Shown: positions 7,820-17,178, numbered from the stretch's first letter. The stretch is 42,125 bases of DNA from an uncultured Allomuricauda sp. (GCA_937899065.1 CALBPG010000162.1:1-42125), one strand, 5' to 3'. Program-made: numbers and translations. The notes: generated by a model not told the origin, from the letters alone.

Positions 7820-8440
7820 ATGAGAAAACAACTATTATTTATTGCCTCACTAGCACTAGGGTTAATGAATGTTTGCGCGCAGGAAAGTGGAGATTTTGAA
7901 CTCGGAGGAAATATAGGATTAAATCTAGCGAATGTCTCCTCTATCGATGGTCAAGATAATGCTAGTACAAGAATAGCCTTTAATGTCGGAGCCTCCGGAG
8001 AATATTATTTTTCAGATAGATGGGGATTGAAAATGAAAATTATATATGATGGTAAAGGATGGTCTGATGGGTTCATAATAGATGAAGATTCTAATACTAC
8101 CATAACAGATTTTGAACTTACTTATATCACTATTCCAGTAATGGCCAATTGGCACTTTGGCTCAAACAGAAATTGGTATTTGAATTTTGGTCCTTATGTC
8201 GGGATTTTAGTAAGTGCCGAAGATTCAGAATTGGGAATGGATGTTAAAGACGCTTTCAGTGGTACGGATATTGGTTTAGCGTTGGGAATTGGGTATAAAT
8301 TTAACATCAGTAATAATACCAGTCTGTATGTTGAATATGATGGTCAATCAGGATTTACCGACGTTTTCGAGGAGAATCTAGGAGATACGGTTAGAAATGG
8401 AAGAAGCAGCTTGAATTTGGGTGTATTGTTTAGTCTCTAG
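7820..8440 (+). CDS. Outer-membrane beta-barrel protein (PorT-like)
   Basis: I chose ATG 7820 because the residues before it do not resemble a signal peptide, while MRKQLLFIASLALGLMNVCAQ does. The 206-residue product alternates polar and hydrophobic residues in short strands rich in Gly and aromatics. It has the GGNIGLNLANVS start and the TYITIPVMANWHF segment typical of PF13568 outer-membrane barrels in Bacteroidota. It ends in a hydrophobic strand, LNLGVLFSL, as outer-membrane proteins do. No cargo or partner can be inferred. The gene stands alone between the serine hydrolase and an inverted repeat. Confidence 0.75.
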   Translation: MRKQLLFIASLALGLMNVCAQESGDFELGGNIGLNLANVSSIDGQDNASTRIAFNVGASGEYYFSDRWGLKMKIIYDGKGWSDGFIIDEDSNTTITDFELTYITIPVMANWHFGSNRNWYLNFGPYVGILVSAEDSELGMDVKDAFSGTDIGLALGIGYKFNISNNTSLYVEYDGQSGFTDVFEENLGDTVRNGRSSLNLGVLFSL

Positions 8441-8466
8441 CCAAGAAAATTTTGCAAATCCGGTGT

Positions 8467-8543
8467 AAGCATAATAAGGCATTTGGTTTTTCCAAAGGTG
8501 GTTGACCAAACTTCTAACCCCATTTAATTTACTTATTATGCTT
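8467..8543. repeat. 12-bp perfect inverted repeat enclosing a nested hairpin
   Basis: AAGCATAATAAG (8467-8478) and CTTATTATGCTT (8532-8543) are perfect inverted copies 53 bp apart. Inside them TTTGGT and ACCAAA form a second, nested inverted pair. The element fills the space between the convergent barrel and LysR genes. It may be a bidirectional transcription end, a small structured RNA or a MITE-like remnant. I see no target-site duplication. Confidence 0.5.
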
Positions 8544-8580
8544 GTGCTTCGATAGCAGGGGAGTAGATTTTCCTTTTCAA

Positions 8581-9486
8581 TTAGGTTGAATATCCTCCAT
8601 TAAAACTATCCCTATAGTTAGCAATAAAGTCATGCATATACTTCTTTGATTTATCTGAAGAACGAAAAACCAAGTAGTGCGTTCGTTTAATGCCATGAGG
8701 ACTAATTGGTTTGAATACCAAATCCTTGGAAAGTTTAAAGGCTTTCAAAGTCCATTTCGGTAAGCACAGGATACCCATGTTCGCAGAAACCATTTCCAAA
8801 GCCACTTCGGTCAAGGGTACTGCTGAAATTTTGAGTGGTGTAATTTTATTCGGCTTTAAAAAGCGTTCGTAAACGGATACTGTCTCCAAGGGAAAAGAGT
8901 GGATAATGAGATGAAGTTTTGCAAAATCATCCAATTCTAGACACTCCTTTTTGTTTAATGGGTTTTCGTTGTGCATTAGGGCGAAGATTTCGTCTTCATA
9001 AACGGCTAAGCTGGATAAAGTCGTGTTGTTCGGTTTTGAAGTGGTTATCGCGATGTCAATTTCGTTGGACAAAATCTTGGATATGGGTTGATGCGTAGCT
9101 TCCAGATTTAAATCAATCTGTATTTCGGGATACAACAACCCCATTTTCTGAATAAAAGCGGAAAGGCCTTGGTAAAAACTATAACACTCCGTACTTACTT
9201 TGATAGTGCCCGAAGAACCTGTTCGTATCTGCTCAATATTGTGAAAGCCCTTGGCAATACTATTCAGGATTTCATTTCCTACTTTATACAATTCGTTCCC
9301 TTCTTCGGTTAATTCCCAGCGGTTCCGGGTCCTGAGAAAAACTTTAAAACCGAGTCGCTCTTCCAAATCCTTAAGTTGATGACTCAAAGCGGATTGTGTC
9401 AGGAACAATTTTTCGGCGGAATTGGCCATGTTTCCTTCCTCGACAATAGTCTTGATAAGTCTGAAATATTTAATCTCCATAGCCAA
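8581..9486 (-). CDS. LysR-family transcriptional regulator
   Basis: This 301-residue protein has an N-terminal winged HTH (about residues 3-62, with LTQSALSHQLKDLEERLGFKVFLR) and a periplasmic-binding-like effector domain (about 90-295). ATG codon 3 (9480) is an equally good start. It is divergent from the NTF2-like gene at 9614, the classic LysR arrangement, and the 127-bp gap contains a perfect 14-bp palindrome. The effector is unknown. It probably controls the divergent gene and itself. Confidence 0.9.
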   Translation of the reverse strand: MAMEIKYFRLIKTIVEEGNMANSAEKLFLTQSALSHQLKDLEERLGFKVFLRTRNRWELTEEGNELYKVGNEILNSIAKGFHNIEQIRTGSSGTIKVSTECYSFYQGLSAFIQKMGLLYPEIQIDLNLEATHQPISKILSNEIDIAITTSKPNNTTLSSLAVYEDEIFALMHNENPLNKKECLELDDFAKLHLIIHSFPLETVSVYERFLKPNKITPLKISAVPLTEVALEMVSANMGILCLPKWTLKAFKLSKDLVFKPISPHGIKRTHYLVFRSSDKSKKYMHDFIANYRDSFNGGYST

Positions 9487-9550
9487 GCAAATTAGCGCTT
9501 TCTGAGGTATGATGTAGTTGAAAAGAATTCAAATAGGCATCAAGAGTTCT

Positions 9551-9564
9551 CAGTTTTAAAACTG
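9551..9564. promoter_or_regulatory. Perfect 14-bp palindrome, candidate LysR operator
   Basis: CAGTTTTAAAACTG is self-complementary over all 14 bases. It lies about 20 bp upstream of a -7 box, near the -40 region, where LysR proteins bind to activate. It sits between the divergent LysR and NTF2-like genes. Confidence 0.45.
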
Positions 9565-9585
9565 CAACGGGAATAGCTCTGCAGC

Positions 9586-9593
9586 TACTTTTG
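9586..9593 (+). promoter_or_regulatory. -7 promoter element TACTTTTG
   Basis: This matches TAnnTTTG exactly, 20 bp upstream of ATG 9614. With the palindrome at 9551-9564 it defines a likely regulated promoter for the NTF2-like gene. Confidence 0.5.
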
Positions 9594-9613
9594 AAAAGTA
9601 AACAGGAAGAATT

Positions 9614-10000
9614 ATGAAGAAACAAAACGACCTAACCCAAGACTTGTTAACAGCAGTACAAATGTATTTTGATGCGCTTTACTACTGTGACACGAAGTTG
9701 CTCAACAAGGTATTTCACGAAAGTTCCAGTCTCTTTGATGTGGATAGTGGGTCCGTATTTGTAGAACCTATCGCAAGTTTTAGTCGAGACGTGGGGGGAA
9801 GGGTTTCGCCCGCTAGCAAAGGCCAAACACCCGAGGCGGAGATATTGCTAATTGACTGGTTGTCATCCACTTGTGCAACGGTGAAAATACGAATTCGGGC
9901 ACATGCAAATATATTTGTAGACCATTTAGGGTTTGTACATGGAGAAGGTGGATGGCAGATAGTTTCCAAAATATGGCATTTGGAAAAAGTGGTGCAATAA
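9614..10000 (+). CDS. NTF2-like / lumazine-binding-like protein
   Basis: This is a 128-residue protein of the SnoaL/NTF2-like fold (PF12893 type). An N-terminal helix (LLTAVQMYFDALYYCD) leads to a C-terminal sheet ending in HGEGGWQIVSKIWHLEK. There is no signal peptide. Small proteins of this kind are often enzymes or ligand binders of unknown substrate beside regulators. The divergent LysR gene and shared operator region suggest it is the target of that regulator. Exact function is unknown. Confidence 0.75.
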   Translation: MKKQNDLTQDLLTAVQMYFDALYYCDTKLLNKVFHESSSLFDVDSGSVFVEPIASFSRDVGGRVSPASKGQTPEAEILLIDWLSSTCATVKIRIRAHANIFVDHLGFVHGEGGWQIVSKIWHLEKVVQ

Positions 10001-10167
10001 GGGATTTGTATTATTCTAGATTCCCTGAGTTTTATCTTTTCAAAGCCATGTTAGGAATAAAGGGGATAAGCGACTATCGACTAGTATTCGTGTACTGATA
10101 TAAGGCTATTCTGGATTATGGCAATCAAATGGATTACCTTTAAGTACATTGAAAAAAAAAGAAAACT

Positions 10168-10698
10168 ATGAGATTATCACTTATTCTGGTTCTTAGCTTG
10201 GTCTATATGACCGTAGCCTGCCAGACCAAAACCAGTTCCAAGACTGAAAACCAAATCTACCCCATTCAAAAGACAGAAGCGGAGTGGAAGAAGCTACTTT
10301 CAAAGGAACAGTTTTACATTTTGCGCCAGCAGGGCACAGAGTATGCATTTACGGGGGAGTATTGGGACAATAAGAAAAAAGGAACGTACTACTCAGCAGC
10401 TACAGGGCAACCTTTGTTCAGCTCCGAACACAAGTTTAAATCGGGCACGGGATGGCCTAGCTTTTACCAACCGATTGAGGAAAATGCTGTTAAAGAAATT
10501 GTGGACAAAAGCCATGGGATGGTCCGCACTGAAGTGGTAGATAGTGGCAGTGGTTCGCATCTGGGGCATGTTTTTAATGATGGCCCTGCACCAACCGGTC
10601 TTCGGTATTGTATGAATTCCGCATCGCTTATATTCGTTGCCGATGGCGCGGAATTGCCTCCCCTTGTAAAAGAATGGCAAGCGAATCATGAGGAATAG
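10168..10698 (+). CDS. msrB: Peptide-methionine (R)-S-oxide reductase, lipoprotein form without zinc cysteines
   Basis: MsrB reduces methionine-R-sulfoxide in damaged proteins. The 176-residue product has a lipoprotein signal with lipobox Cys18 (TVAC), so it works outside the cytoplasmic membrane. The core motifs are intact: SGTGWPSFY (92-100), [10 protein letters not shown] (131-140) and the catalytic RYCMNSASL with Cys148. Both CxxC zinc pairs of typical MsrB are gone (YSAAT near 75-79 and DSGSGS near 125-130). The only cysteines are Cys18 and Cys148, so there is no resolving cysteine and regeneration must rely on another thiol partner. It is a single gene. Confidence 0.92.
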   Translation: MRLSLILVLSLVYMTVACQTKTSSKTENQIYPIQKTEAEWKKLLSKEQFYILRQQGTEYAFTGEYWDNKKKGTYYSAATGQPLFSSEHKFKSGTGWPSFYQPIEENAVKEIVDKSHGMVRTEVVDSGSGSHLGHVFNDGPAPTGLRYCMNSASLIFVADGAELPPLVKEWQANHEE

Positions 10699-10738
10699 TG
10701 CTATCTAAACCAAAGATTTAAGTCTTCAAAAAAGCGGG

Positions 10739-11458
10739 TTAGGAATGCTCTCCAGAGTAGTCCTCATTATACCTGTCATACGCCTTATAGTACTCCTCTA
10801 AGGTCATGTTGTGCGATTCAAAGGTCTCGTAGGTGTTGGTAATGTTTTGGATGTGGTCTATTCGAAATACGCGGAATGCTTTTCGAAGTCGGCAGTAGGC
10901 AATCAATAACCATTTTTCTTGGGTGCTTAGAAGGGCAAAAGGTTCTATATCCCGATTTGAGGCTGCATTGCTCAATGATAAATAATCAATATTGAGTACC
11001 TGAAAGTTGGTTAGGGCTGACTGTATGCGCATCAAATCCGTGCTAGTGCGTTGGTTCCTATAATTCTCCATAAAATAGATGCGGTCTTGCAACAGGTTAG
11101 CCTTATCTTTTTGGGAACCTTTTAAAAGCGCTTTTATCTTTAAAATGGCTTCGGAATAATATTGCACAAAGGAGGCATCCTTGTTTTTCAGAATCAACTG
11201 TTCTGCGGTAATCAAAGCGTTGGCTTCCTCCTCCGTGAACATCACTGGAGGAAGTTGATAGCCCTCCATCATGGAGTAACCTTTTCCTTCTTCGGTAATG
11301 ATGGGTACCCCCGACTTTTCCAAAGTTCGGATATCGCGATAAATGGTACGAATACTCACATTATGCCTTTCCGAAAGCATTTTGGCCGTAACCAATCTTG
11401 AGGATTGCAATTGGGTCAGAATCGCGGTGAGTCTGGAAAGTCTAGGTTTATCTTCCAT
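10739..11458 (-). CDS. YafY-type HTH/WYL-domain transcriptional regulator
   Basis: The 239-residue protein has an N-terminal HTH_11 domain (about 8-65, with RLVTAKMLSERHNVSIRTIY) and a C-terminal WYL-type domain (about 140-220, ending in FRVFRIDHIQNI). WYL domains sense nucleic acids or nucleotides and often control stress or defence genes. It is convergent with msrB and upstream of the glycosyltransferase operon, though that operon is transcribed from far away. No target is evident. Confidence 0.85.
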   Translation of the reverse strand: MEDKPRLSRLTAILTQLQSSRLVTAKMLSERHNVSIRTIYRDIRTLEKSGVPIITEEGKGYSMMEGYQLPPVMFTEEEANALITAEQLILKNKDASFVQYYSEAILKIKALLKGSQKDKANLLQDRIYFMENYRNQRTSTDLMRIQSALTNFQVLNIDYLSLSNAASNRDIEPFALLSTQEKWLLIAYCRLRKAFRVFRIDHIQNITNTYETFESHNMTLEEYYKAYDRYNEDYSGEHS

Positions 11459-11531
11459 ACTCCTCTAAAATAGGATTTCCTAACTAGTATTGGAAACGCA
11501 CTTGGTTGGTGCTTGTGTAAAAATTATGAGT

Positions 11532-13016
11532 TTACGCCTTTGAGGTCAAAGACTTGAAGAACACAAAACCAAAACCAAGGAACAACATCAAATGGAATGG
11601 AAACAATCCATAGTCATTCAAAGGAACAGCACTGTACATCCCGAACAAGAAGTACACCATCAAGGCGAACTCAATCACCATATTCGGAGAAAGTTTTTTA
11701 GCCAAATATTTGTTCCCTTTCCAGCTATCAGTAAGGCTATTGATGTTGAATTTAGGCGTTCTTACGAATTCACTACGCTTGCCCATATGTCCTTCCAAAA
11801 CAGCGATAGAGTTATGCAAAGAAAACCCTAGTGCTACGGAGAAAAAGGTAAAGAACAGTTTGATGTAATCCACAAAGTTGTCAAAACTACTGCCCTGTAT
11901 ACTTTTATAGGTAAACCAATAACAGATGAACAAAATAATGGTACTAACGATAAAGAAGCTGGTTACCTCAAAAATCCAACCCAAATGGCCGTAAGTATTT
12001 TTGATATACAACATTGGGATGCTCAACAAGGCTACGATGAATACGCACAAGAACATGGAACTGTTCAACAAATGCATTACCCCATGAAATTTGGTGCGGA
12101 AAGGGATGTTCTTCGCAGTGATAACACTCCAAACGGTCTTTCTAAAGTTTTCGGCGCCACCTTTGTTCCAACGGAATTGTTGTGAACGGGCTGCACTGAT
12201 AACCACGGGAAGTTCTGCGGGAGTTTCTACATCTTCCAAATACTTGAACTTCCAATTTTTCAATTGGGCACGGTAGCTCAAATCCAAATCTTCGGTCAAT
12301 GTATCGCCTTCCCAGTTTCCGGCATCCAAAATGCATTCTTTTCGCCAGATACCTGCGGTGCCGTTAAAGTTGATGAAATGCCCTTTGGAATTTCTACCTA
12401 CTTGCTCCAAGGTAAAATGTGCATCTAAAGCAAAAGCTTGGATACGGGTCAACGTAGAATAATCTCGGTTGATGTGTCCCCAACGGGTTTGAACCACACC
12501 GATTTCTTCATCCTTAAAGTAAGGAACTGTCTTTTTCAACCAATCGCTTTCTGGCAAGAAATCTGCATCAAAAATGGCTACAAATTCTCCCTTGGCAATC
12601 TCCAAGCCTTCTTTCAATGCACCGGCCTTAAATCCTTGACGATTTTCACGACGGATGTGTTGAATGTCCAATCCAGTTTTCTTTAGTGCTTCAATATGCT
12701 TGGCAGTATCGAACACGGACTCATCCGTGGAGTCATCCAAAACCTGGATTTCAAGCTTGCTTTTCGGGTATTCTATTTTGGAAATGTTTTCCAACAAACG
12801 CTCCATCACATATTCCTCGTTATAAATGGGAAGCTGTATGGTTACGTATGGAATTTCTTTTGGGTCGAGAAGATTGTATTTTGGTGCTTCTTCGTTCTGT
12901 CTTTTCTGTCCGAGGTAGTTGATTAGCAAATTCAACTGGGAGAGACTGTAGAAAAATATCAAAATCAGAGCGGTACTGTAAACGGCGATGATGATATAAG
13001 CGATAGTTAAGCCCAT
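11532..13016 (-). CDS. Membrane GT2 glycosyltransferase, cellulose-synthase-like
   Basis: This is a processive-type GT2 enzyme of 494 residues. It has an N-terminal membrane segment (about 4-27), a cytoplasmic catalytic domain and about four C-terminal membrane segments. The D,D,D,QxxRW signature is complete: D94-D95, DAD at 150-152, TED at 241-243 and QQFRW at 279-283. Such enzymes extrude a beta-linked glycan or glycosylate a membrane lipid. It is the last gene of a five-gene operon and overlaps the preceding gene by one base. Product is unknown. Confidence 0.85.
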   Translation of the reverse strand: MGLTIAYIIIAVYSTALILIFFYSLSQLNLLINYLGQKRQNEEAPKYNLLDPKEIPYVTIQLPIYNEEYVMERLLENISKIEYPKSKLEIQVLDDSTDESVFDTAKHIEALKKTGLDIQHIRRENRQGFKAGALKEGLEIAKGEFVAIFDADFLPESDWLKKTVPYFKDEEIGVVQTRWGHINRDYSTLTRIQAFALDAHFTLEQVGRNSKGHFINFNGTAGIWRKECILDAGNWEGDTLTEDLDLSYRAQLKNWKFKYLEDVETPAELPVVISAARSQQFRWNKGGAENFRKTVWSVITAKNIPFRTKFHGVMHLLNSSMFLCVFIVALLSIPMLYIKNTYGHLGWIFEVTSFFIVSTIILFICYWFTYKSIQGSSFDNFVDYIKLFFTFFSVALGFSLHNSIAVLEGHMGKRSEFVRTPKFNINSLTDSWKGNKYLAKKLSPNMVIEFALMVYFLFGMYSAVPLNDYGLFPFHLMLFLGFGFVFFKSLTSKA

Positions 13017-13705
13017 TATTTTACACTGTATTTAAAGATCCAACCCAAGATTTTTACGCCAGCAAATATAGTACCTTTTATGGTTCCTGAAACTTTTGAA
13101 ACCCCAATTCTGCGTTTATAACGCACTGGTACTTCGCAATATGCCATTTTTTTCTTGAGCACTTTCAGCTGCATCTCTACGGTCCACCCATAGGTTTTGT
13201 CCTGCATGTCCAAAATTTTGAGTTTTTCGTATTTAATTGCCCTAAAAGGTCCTAAATCCGTAAAACGTGCTCTAAAGAACAATCGCATTAAAAAAGTGGC
13301 CAATTGGTTGCCAAAAACCTGCTGAGGGGTCATGGAACCGGGTTCACGTAGCGCCTTGGTACGTGCTCCCACCACAAAATCAACGTCATCTTCCAAAATT
13401 GGAGCTACTACTTTATCCAACTCTTCCGGATAATCAGAGTAATCTCCGTCAATAAATACGATAACGTCTGGGCTTTTGGATTGTTGTTCGATGTATTGCA
13501 TTCCTTTCAGGCATGCGAAACCATATCCCTTGCGTTCTTCGAGCAAAACGGTAGCGCCCGCTTTTTGAGCGTTTTCATGGGTATCGTCAGTAGAACCATT
13601 GTTCACTACGATTATTTCATCAACGGATTTTGGGATTTCGGAAACGACTTTCCCTATGGATTCCCCTTCGTTTACAGCGGGGATAATCACTTTAATCGAC
13701 GGCAT
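13016..13705 (-). CDS. GT2 glycosyltransferase, dolichol-phosphate-mannose-synthase-like
   Basis: The 229-residue GT-A protein starts with the nucleotide-sugar-binding strand MPSIKVIIPAVNEG. It has the NNGSTDD loop (35-41) and the metal site DGDYSD (86-91). It resembles DPM1-type enzymes that load a sugar on polyprenyl phosphate. The C-terminus is hydrophobic and probably membrane-associated. It sits directly between the MORN gene and the larger GT2 gene with one-base junctions, so both glycosyltransferases probably act in one pathway, this one supplying the lipid-linked sugar. That pairing is inference. Confidence 0.83.
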   Translation of the reverse strand: MPSIKVIIPAVNEGESIGKVVSEIPKSVDEIIVVNNGSTDDTHENAQKAGATVLLEERKGYGFACLKGMQYIEQQSKSPDVIVFIDGDYSDYPEELDKVVAPILEDDVDFVVGARTKALREPGSMTPQQVFGNQLATFLMRLFFRARFTDLGPFRAIKYEKLKILDMQDKTYGWTVEMQLKVLKKKMAYCEVPVRYKRRIGVSKVSGTIKGTIFAGVKILGWIFKYSVK

Positions 13706-14185
13706 TTATTTTAAATCAGAAAGGTTGTTTTCTTTTTTGAAGCTGCTGAAGTCATACCATTCTTTTATTTTTTTACCGTCGCTATATTTTTCAGCCGAAG
13801 TTAACTTGGATTTTTCATATTTCAAGCAATACCCATCTTTGATGCCATTTCGCAATTGGCATTTGTGGTTGACCTTCCCTTGTTCATCATAAAACAACCA
13901 CCAATTTACTTTTTTGTTTCGAGTGAAATGTCCCTCATGGTCTAGACGGCCTGTTTCATTGAAAAAATACCAATAGCCGGTTTTCAGATTGTTTTGAAAA
14001 GGCCCTTTGGCCTTAATTTCTCCATTGGTATGGTAAAAGCGCCAATAGCCCTCTTTAGAAGTCATGTTTTTCCATCCTTCCGATTTGACCGCTCCATTTT
14101 CGTAATAGTTACGAAAGTAGGTTTCCGAACCTGAAAATGACAGGGTAAGAAAAAGGCCTAGTAAGATGAATATTGTTTTGGTCAT
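13706..14185 (-). CDS. Secreted MORN-repeat protein
   Basis: The 159-residue protein has a signal peptide (about 1-20) and at least four repeats of the MORN_2 type: NYYENGAVKSEG, YHTNGEIKAKG, NETGRLDHEG and YDEQGKVNHK. Such repeats form a small beta-sheet surface, and the proteins are often annotated as YwqK-like. It starts on the last base of the polyferredoxin gene and ends one base before the GT2 gene, so it is locked into the operon. Its role there is unknown. Confidence 0.75.
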   Translation of the reverse strand: MTKTIFILLGLFLTLSFSGSETYFRNYYENGAVKSEGWKNMTSKEGYWRFYHTNGEIKAKGPFQNNLKTGYWYFFNETGRLDHEGHFTRNKKVNWWLFYDEQGKVNHKCQLRNGIKDGYCLKYEKSKLTSAEKYSDGKKIKEWYDFSSFKKENNLSDLK

Positions 14186-15786
14186 TACTTTTGGTTGACA
14201 AGGTTCATAAGGTCAACGTCATTGCCCAACAAAACTTGGTTGGCGTCAATCCGGCCCTTTTGTGGACCATTTTCCAATTTCAATACGCCTCTTGGGCAAA
14301 CTGCAGAACAAATTCCGCAACCTACGCAGCTGGAGCGCACAATGTTTTCTCCTTTTTGTGCGTATGCTCTAACGTCTATACCCATTTCGCAATAGGTAGA
14401 ACAGTTTCCGCAAGAAATGCACTGTCCTCCATTGGTGGTAATTCTAAATCTTGAAAAAAGCCTTTGTTGGAAGCCCATCATTGCAGCCATAGGACATCCA
14501 AAGCGACACCATCCTCTATTTCCCAATATGGGATAAAATCCAGTTCCAATAACTCCAGAAAATATACTACCAATCAAGAAGCTATAAGATTTCCGTAGTG
14601 TGCCCGATTGAAAGAGGAACACATGGCCATCTCCACTGTAAAAATGAAATCCAATTAGTGCCAAAATAACGATAAGGTATCCTATGGCACCGTACTTCGC
14701 ATCTTTCTTGAATTCGTCTCGTTTGAATATCATAACCAAAGCAAAAACCGCAGTAAGCAGTACTCCGACCCCGATTAGGAAAGTTTTTTTGGTAAGCCAG
14801 TATTTGCTGGTATCATTTCCCAGGTAGGAATAAATAACGGCAGTGGTCATTAACGTAACGAAAACGACAACGCTGTGAACTACCCAGCGTTCAATATTCC
14901 ACGCACGCACGCTTTTGTCGCTGAGCTGTCGAAAGGAATCTCCCACGGTCTCCGCAAGTCCCCCACAGCCGCAAACCCAAGAACAGTACCATCTTTTACC
15001 AAATTTATACGTCAAAAATGGGGTAATTACAAATACCGAAGCAATAGCAAATATGAGCATGGCAAAGCCTATATCACCAGAGCTTAAAAATCCTTTTACC
15101 CTGTAGCTTTCAAAATTATAGTAGTTAAGGGGCCAAATATTTTTTAAATCCAAAAAGGGCAAACTACCCCCTTGCAATACGGAGCTTCCATTTAACCTTG
15201 CCATAAATTCAGGAATAAGGAACGCAAAAGCCGTTTGAAAAAACATCACGCTCATGGTGCGGATACGTTCATACCGGTTGTGCCTGTATTTCCACATAAA
15301 CTTGATGCCAAAGGCAAGTATCCCAACAGTGTACAATGTGCCATACACAAACCATTGGCTTGCAGGATTGCCGCTCAACATTTTGCTCAACGGGTCAAAA
15401 AGAGCTATTATTCCAGTATTGGGCCCTTTTTTGGCAAGACCTAGATATTCTGGATAGAAATAAAGAATAATGTAGAAGGCCGTAATTCCGATGCCGAGCA
15501 ACCATCCGCCTAGGCCCAGGTTGGATATGGACCGAAACCAGACCTTATCGTTTTTGATACCAGGGTATTTTCCTCGGTATAAATCCCATGAGAACCAGAC
15601 CGTGCCCGCAAAAATACTGGTCAATGCCGTAGTCAACCATAGTCCCCTATTTGGAAATTCAACATTAAAACCTGCCAATAGGATGATACATAAACCGAAC
15701 ATACCCAATAAAATGGATAGCTTCTGATGCCATTGAATATTGGCCGGCGGTCCTGCAAGTGACATACTTCTATCGTAAGTGCTCAT
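14185..15786 (-). CDS. Membrane polyferredoxin, NapH/NosR-like
   Basis: This 533-residue protein has roughly eight membrane segments and several iron-sulfur motifs. They are C268xxxC272xC274 (CSWVCGCGG), C427xxxCP (431), and two ferredoxin motifs near the C-terminus: C456xxCxxCxxxC466 and C487xxCxxCxxxCP. This is the layout of the NapH/NosR/MauN/CcoG families, which carry electrons from quinol across the membrane. It follows the FAD oxidoreductase by 42 bp and is probably its electron partner. Physiological acceptor is unknown; nitrate and nitrous oxide reductase genes are absent here. Confidence 0.82.
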   Translation of the reverse strand: MSTYDRSMSLAGPPANIQWHQKLSILLGMFGLCIILLAGFNVEFPNRGLWLTTALTSIFAGTVWFSWDLYRGKYPGIKNDKVWFRSISNLGLGGWLLGIGITAFYIILYFYPEYLGLAKKGPNTGIIALFDPLSKMLSGNPASQWFVYGTLYTVGILAFGIKFMWKYRHNRYERIRTMSVMFFQTAFAFLIPEFMARLNGSSVLQGGSLPFLDLKNIWPLNYYNFESYRVKGFLSSGDIGFAMLIFAIASVFVITPFLTYKFGKRWYCSWVCGCGGLAETVGDSFRQLSDKSVRAWNIERWVVHSVVVFVTLMTTAVIYSYLGNDTSKYWLTKKTFLIGVGVLLTAVFALVMIFKRDEFKKDAKYGAIGYLIVILALIGFHFYSGDGHVFLFQSGTLRKSYSFLIGSIFSGVIGTGFYPILGNRGWCRFGCPMAAMMGFQQRLFSRFRITTNGGQCISCGNCSTYCEMGIDVRAYAQKGENIVRSSCVGCGICSAVCPRGVLKLENGPQKGRIDANQVLLGNDVDLMNLVNQK

Positions 15787-15828
15787 ATTCTTTTACTTAT
15801 CTGGTGGTGTTATACTTTGCTATCCGAT

Positions 15829-17178
15829 TTAAGAGGAAACAAAAATGCGTTTCAAACTCTTTTTGCGGGATTTGACTTGCTTGTTGAATTCAGCATTATA
15901 CTGGGCGACTATCGCCGCTTCATGATGCTTGTAAAACTCTGGGTCGAAATTGGCATCTATCAAATGTTCGATGACATAATCCATGTCTCGGTTTTCGGTC
16001 AACCAACGGTCAAAAACCTCATGGCGCATGCGAATGCCAAACGTATTGATACCTAAAAACTGCTGTGTGTCGTTATGGAATGAAATGGTCACACAGATTT
16101 TCTCTTTCGGATGTCGCCAATGGAATTGCGCTTCGTAGTCTTTTCGTCCACGTTCTGAAAACACCCAGCCATACGTTTGGTATTCGATATCCAAGAATTT
16201 GGCCGAATTGAACCAATGTCCCGGTTTGTATTCGATGCGATTGCCGCATAGGGTTTGTGCCAAGGTTTCACACATCATGCGTCCAGTGTACCACACTGGT
16301 TCAATAGGTCTTCGGTATCCAATGGCTACATGTTGTTCGGCGCAATCACCGATAGCGTAGACGTCTTTCGCACTCGTTTCCAAAAAACGATTGACCTTTA
16401 CACCTCGGCCTAGTTCAATTCCTGAGTCTTTCAGAAAATCGATGTTTGGGGTAACCCCGGCAGTAAGGCCCACCATATCACAGGGTAGTTCTTCTCCGGT
16501 TTCCGCAATAATGATGGATTTTACTTTGCCATTTTCATCGGATACGATTTCCTTTAAATTGGTCGCCAATCGCAAATCAATATGGTGCTCTAAAATATGT
16601 TCGTTTATCATTTTGGATTCTCCCTCGGGTAGGACTCCATTCCAAAAATTCTTCTCGCGAACCAAAAACGTCACGGGAATATCGCGACTGCGCAGCATTT
16701 CGGCCAATTCAATTCCTATCAAACCGCCTCCCACAATAACCGCACGTTTGCATACCTCTTTGTTTGGTGCATTGACTTCCAATAAATCCAAATCTTGCTT
16801 GGAATATAGTCCTTGTACACCGTGCAAATCTTGACCGGGCCATCCAAATTTGTTTGGTTTGGAACCCGTGGCGACAACCAGATTGTCATAAGGCAAGGCT
16901 CTGGAACCGTCAATGAGTAGTTTTTTGTTTGCAACATCCACATGGTCCACGTAGCCTCGTACCAATTCAATCCGATTCTTTTCCCAAAACCAATTTTCAT
17001 AGGGTTGAATGTGCTCAAACTTCATGTGCCCCATATATACGTACATGAGGGCAGTGCGTGAAAAGAAGTAATCGGTTTCGGCAGAAACGATGATTATCCG
17101 TTTGTCTGAAAGTTTTCGGATATGACGTGCCGCAGAAACCCCGGCAATGCCATTTCCAATGATAACAATAGTTTCCAT
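15829..17178 (-). CDS. NAD(P)/FAD-dependent oxidoreductase
   Basis: The 449-residue enzyme has an FAD-binding GNGIAG (8-13), an NAD-binding GGGLIG (150-155), the ATG motif (VVATGSKPN, about 101-109) and a second FAD motif, AIGDCAEQ. It resembles the FAD domain of NirB-type nitrite reductases and AIF/rubredoxin reductases. The C-terminal 130 residues are an extra domain without a recognisable cofactor motif. It is the first gene of the five-gene operon and probably passes NAD(P)H electrons to the polyferredoxin that follows. Substrate is not known. Confidence 0.85.
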   Translation of the reverse strand: METIVIIGNGIAGVSAARHIRKLSDKRIIIVSAETDYFFSRTALMYVYMGHMKFEHIQPYENWFWEKNRIELVRGYVDHVDVANKKLLIDGSRALPYDNLVVATGSKPNKFGWPGQDLHGVQGLYSKQDLDLLEVNAPNKEVCKRAVIVGGGLIGIELAEMLRSRDIPVTFLVREKNFWNGVLPEGESKMINEHILEHHIDLRLATNLKEIVSDENGKVKSIIIAETGEELPCDMVGLTAGVTPNIDFLKDSGIELGRGVKVNRFLETSAKDVYAIGDCAEQHVAIGYRRPIEPVWYTGRMMCETLAQTLCGNRIEYKPGHWFNSAKFLDIEYQTYGWVFSERGRKDYEAQFHWRHPKEKICVTISFHNDTQQFLGINTFGIRMRHEVFDRWLTENRDMDYVIEHLIDANFDPEFYKHHEAAIVAQYNAEFNKQVKSRKKSLKRIFVSS

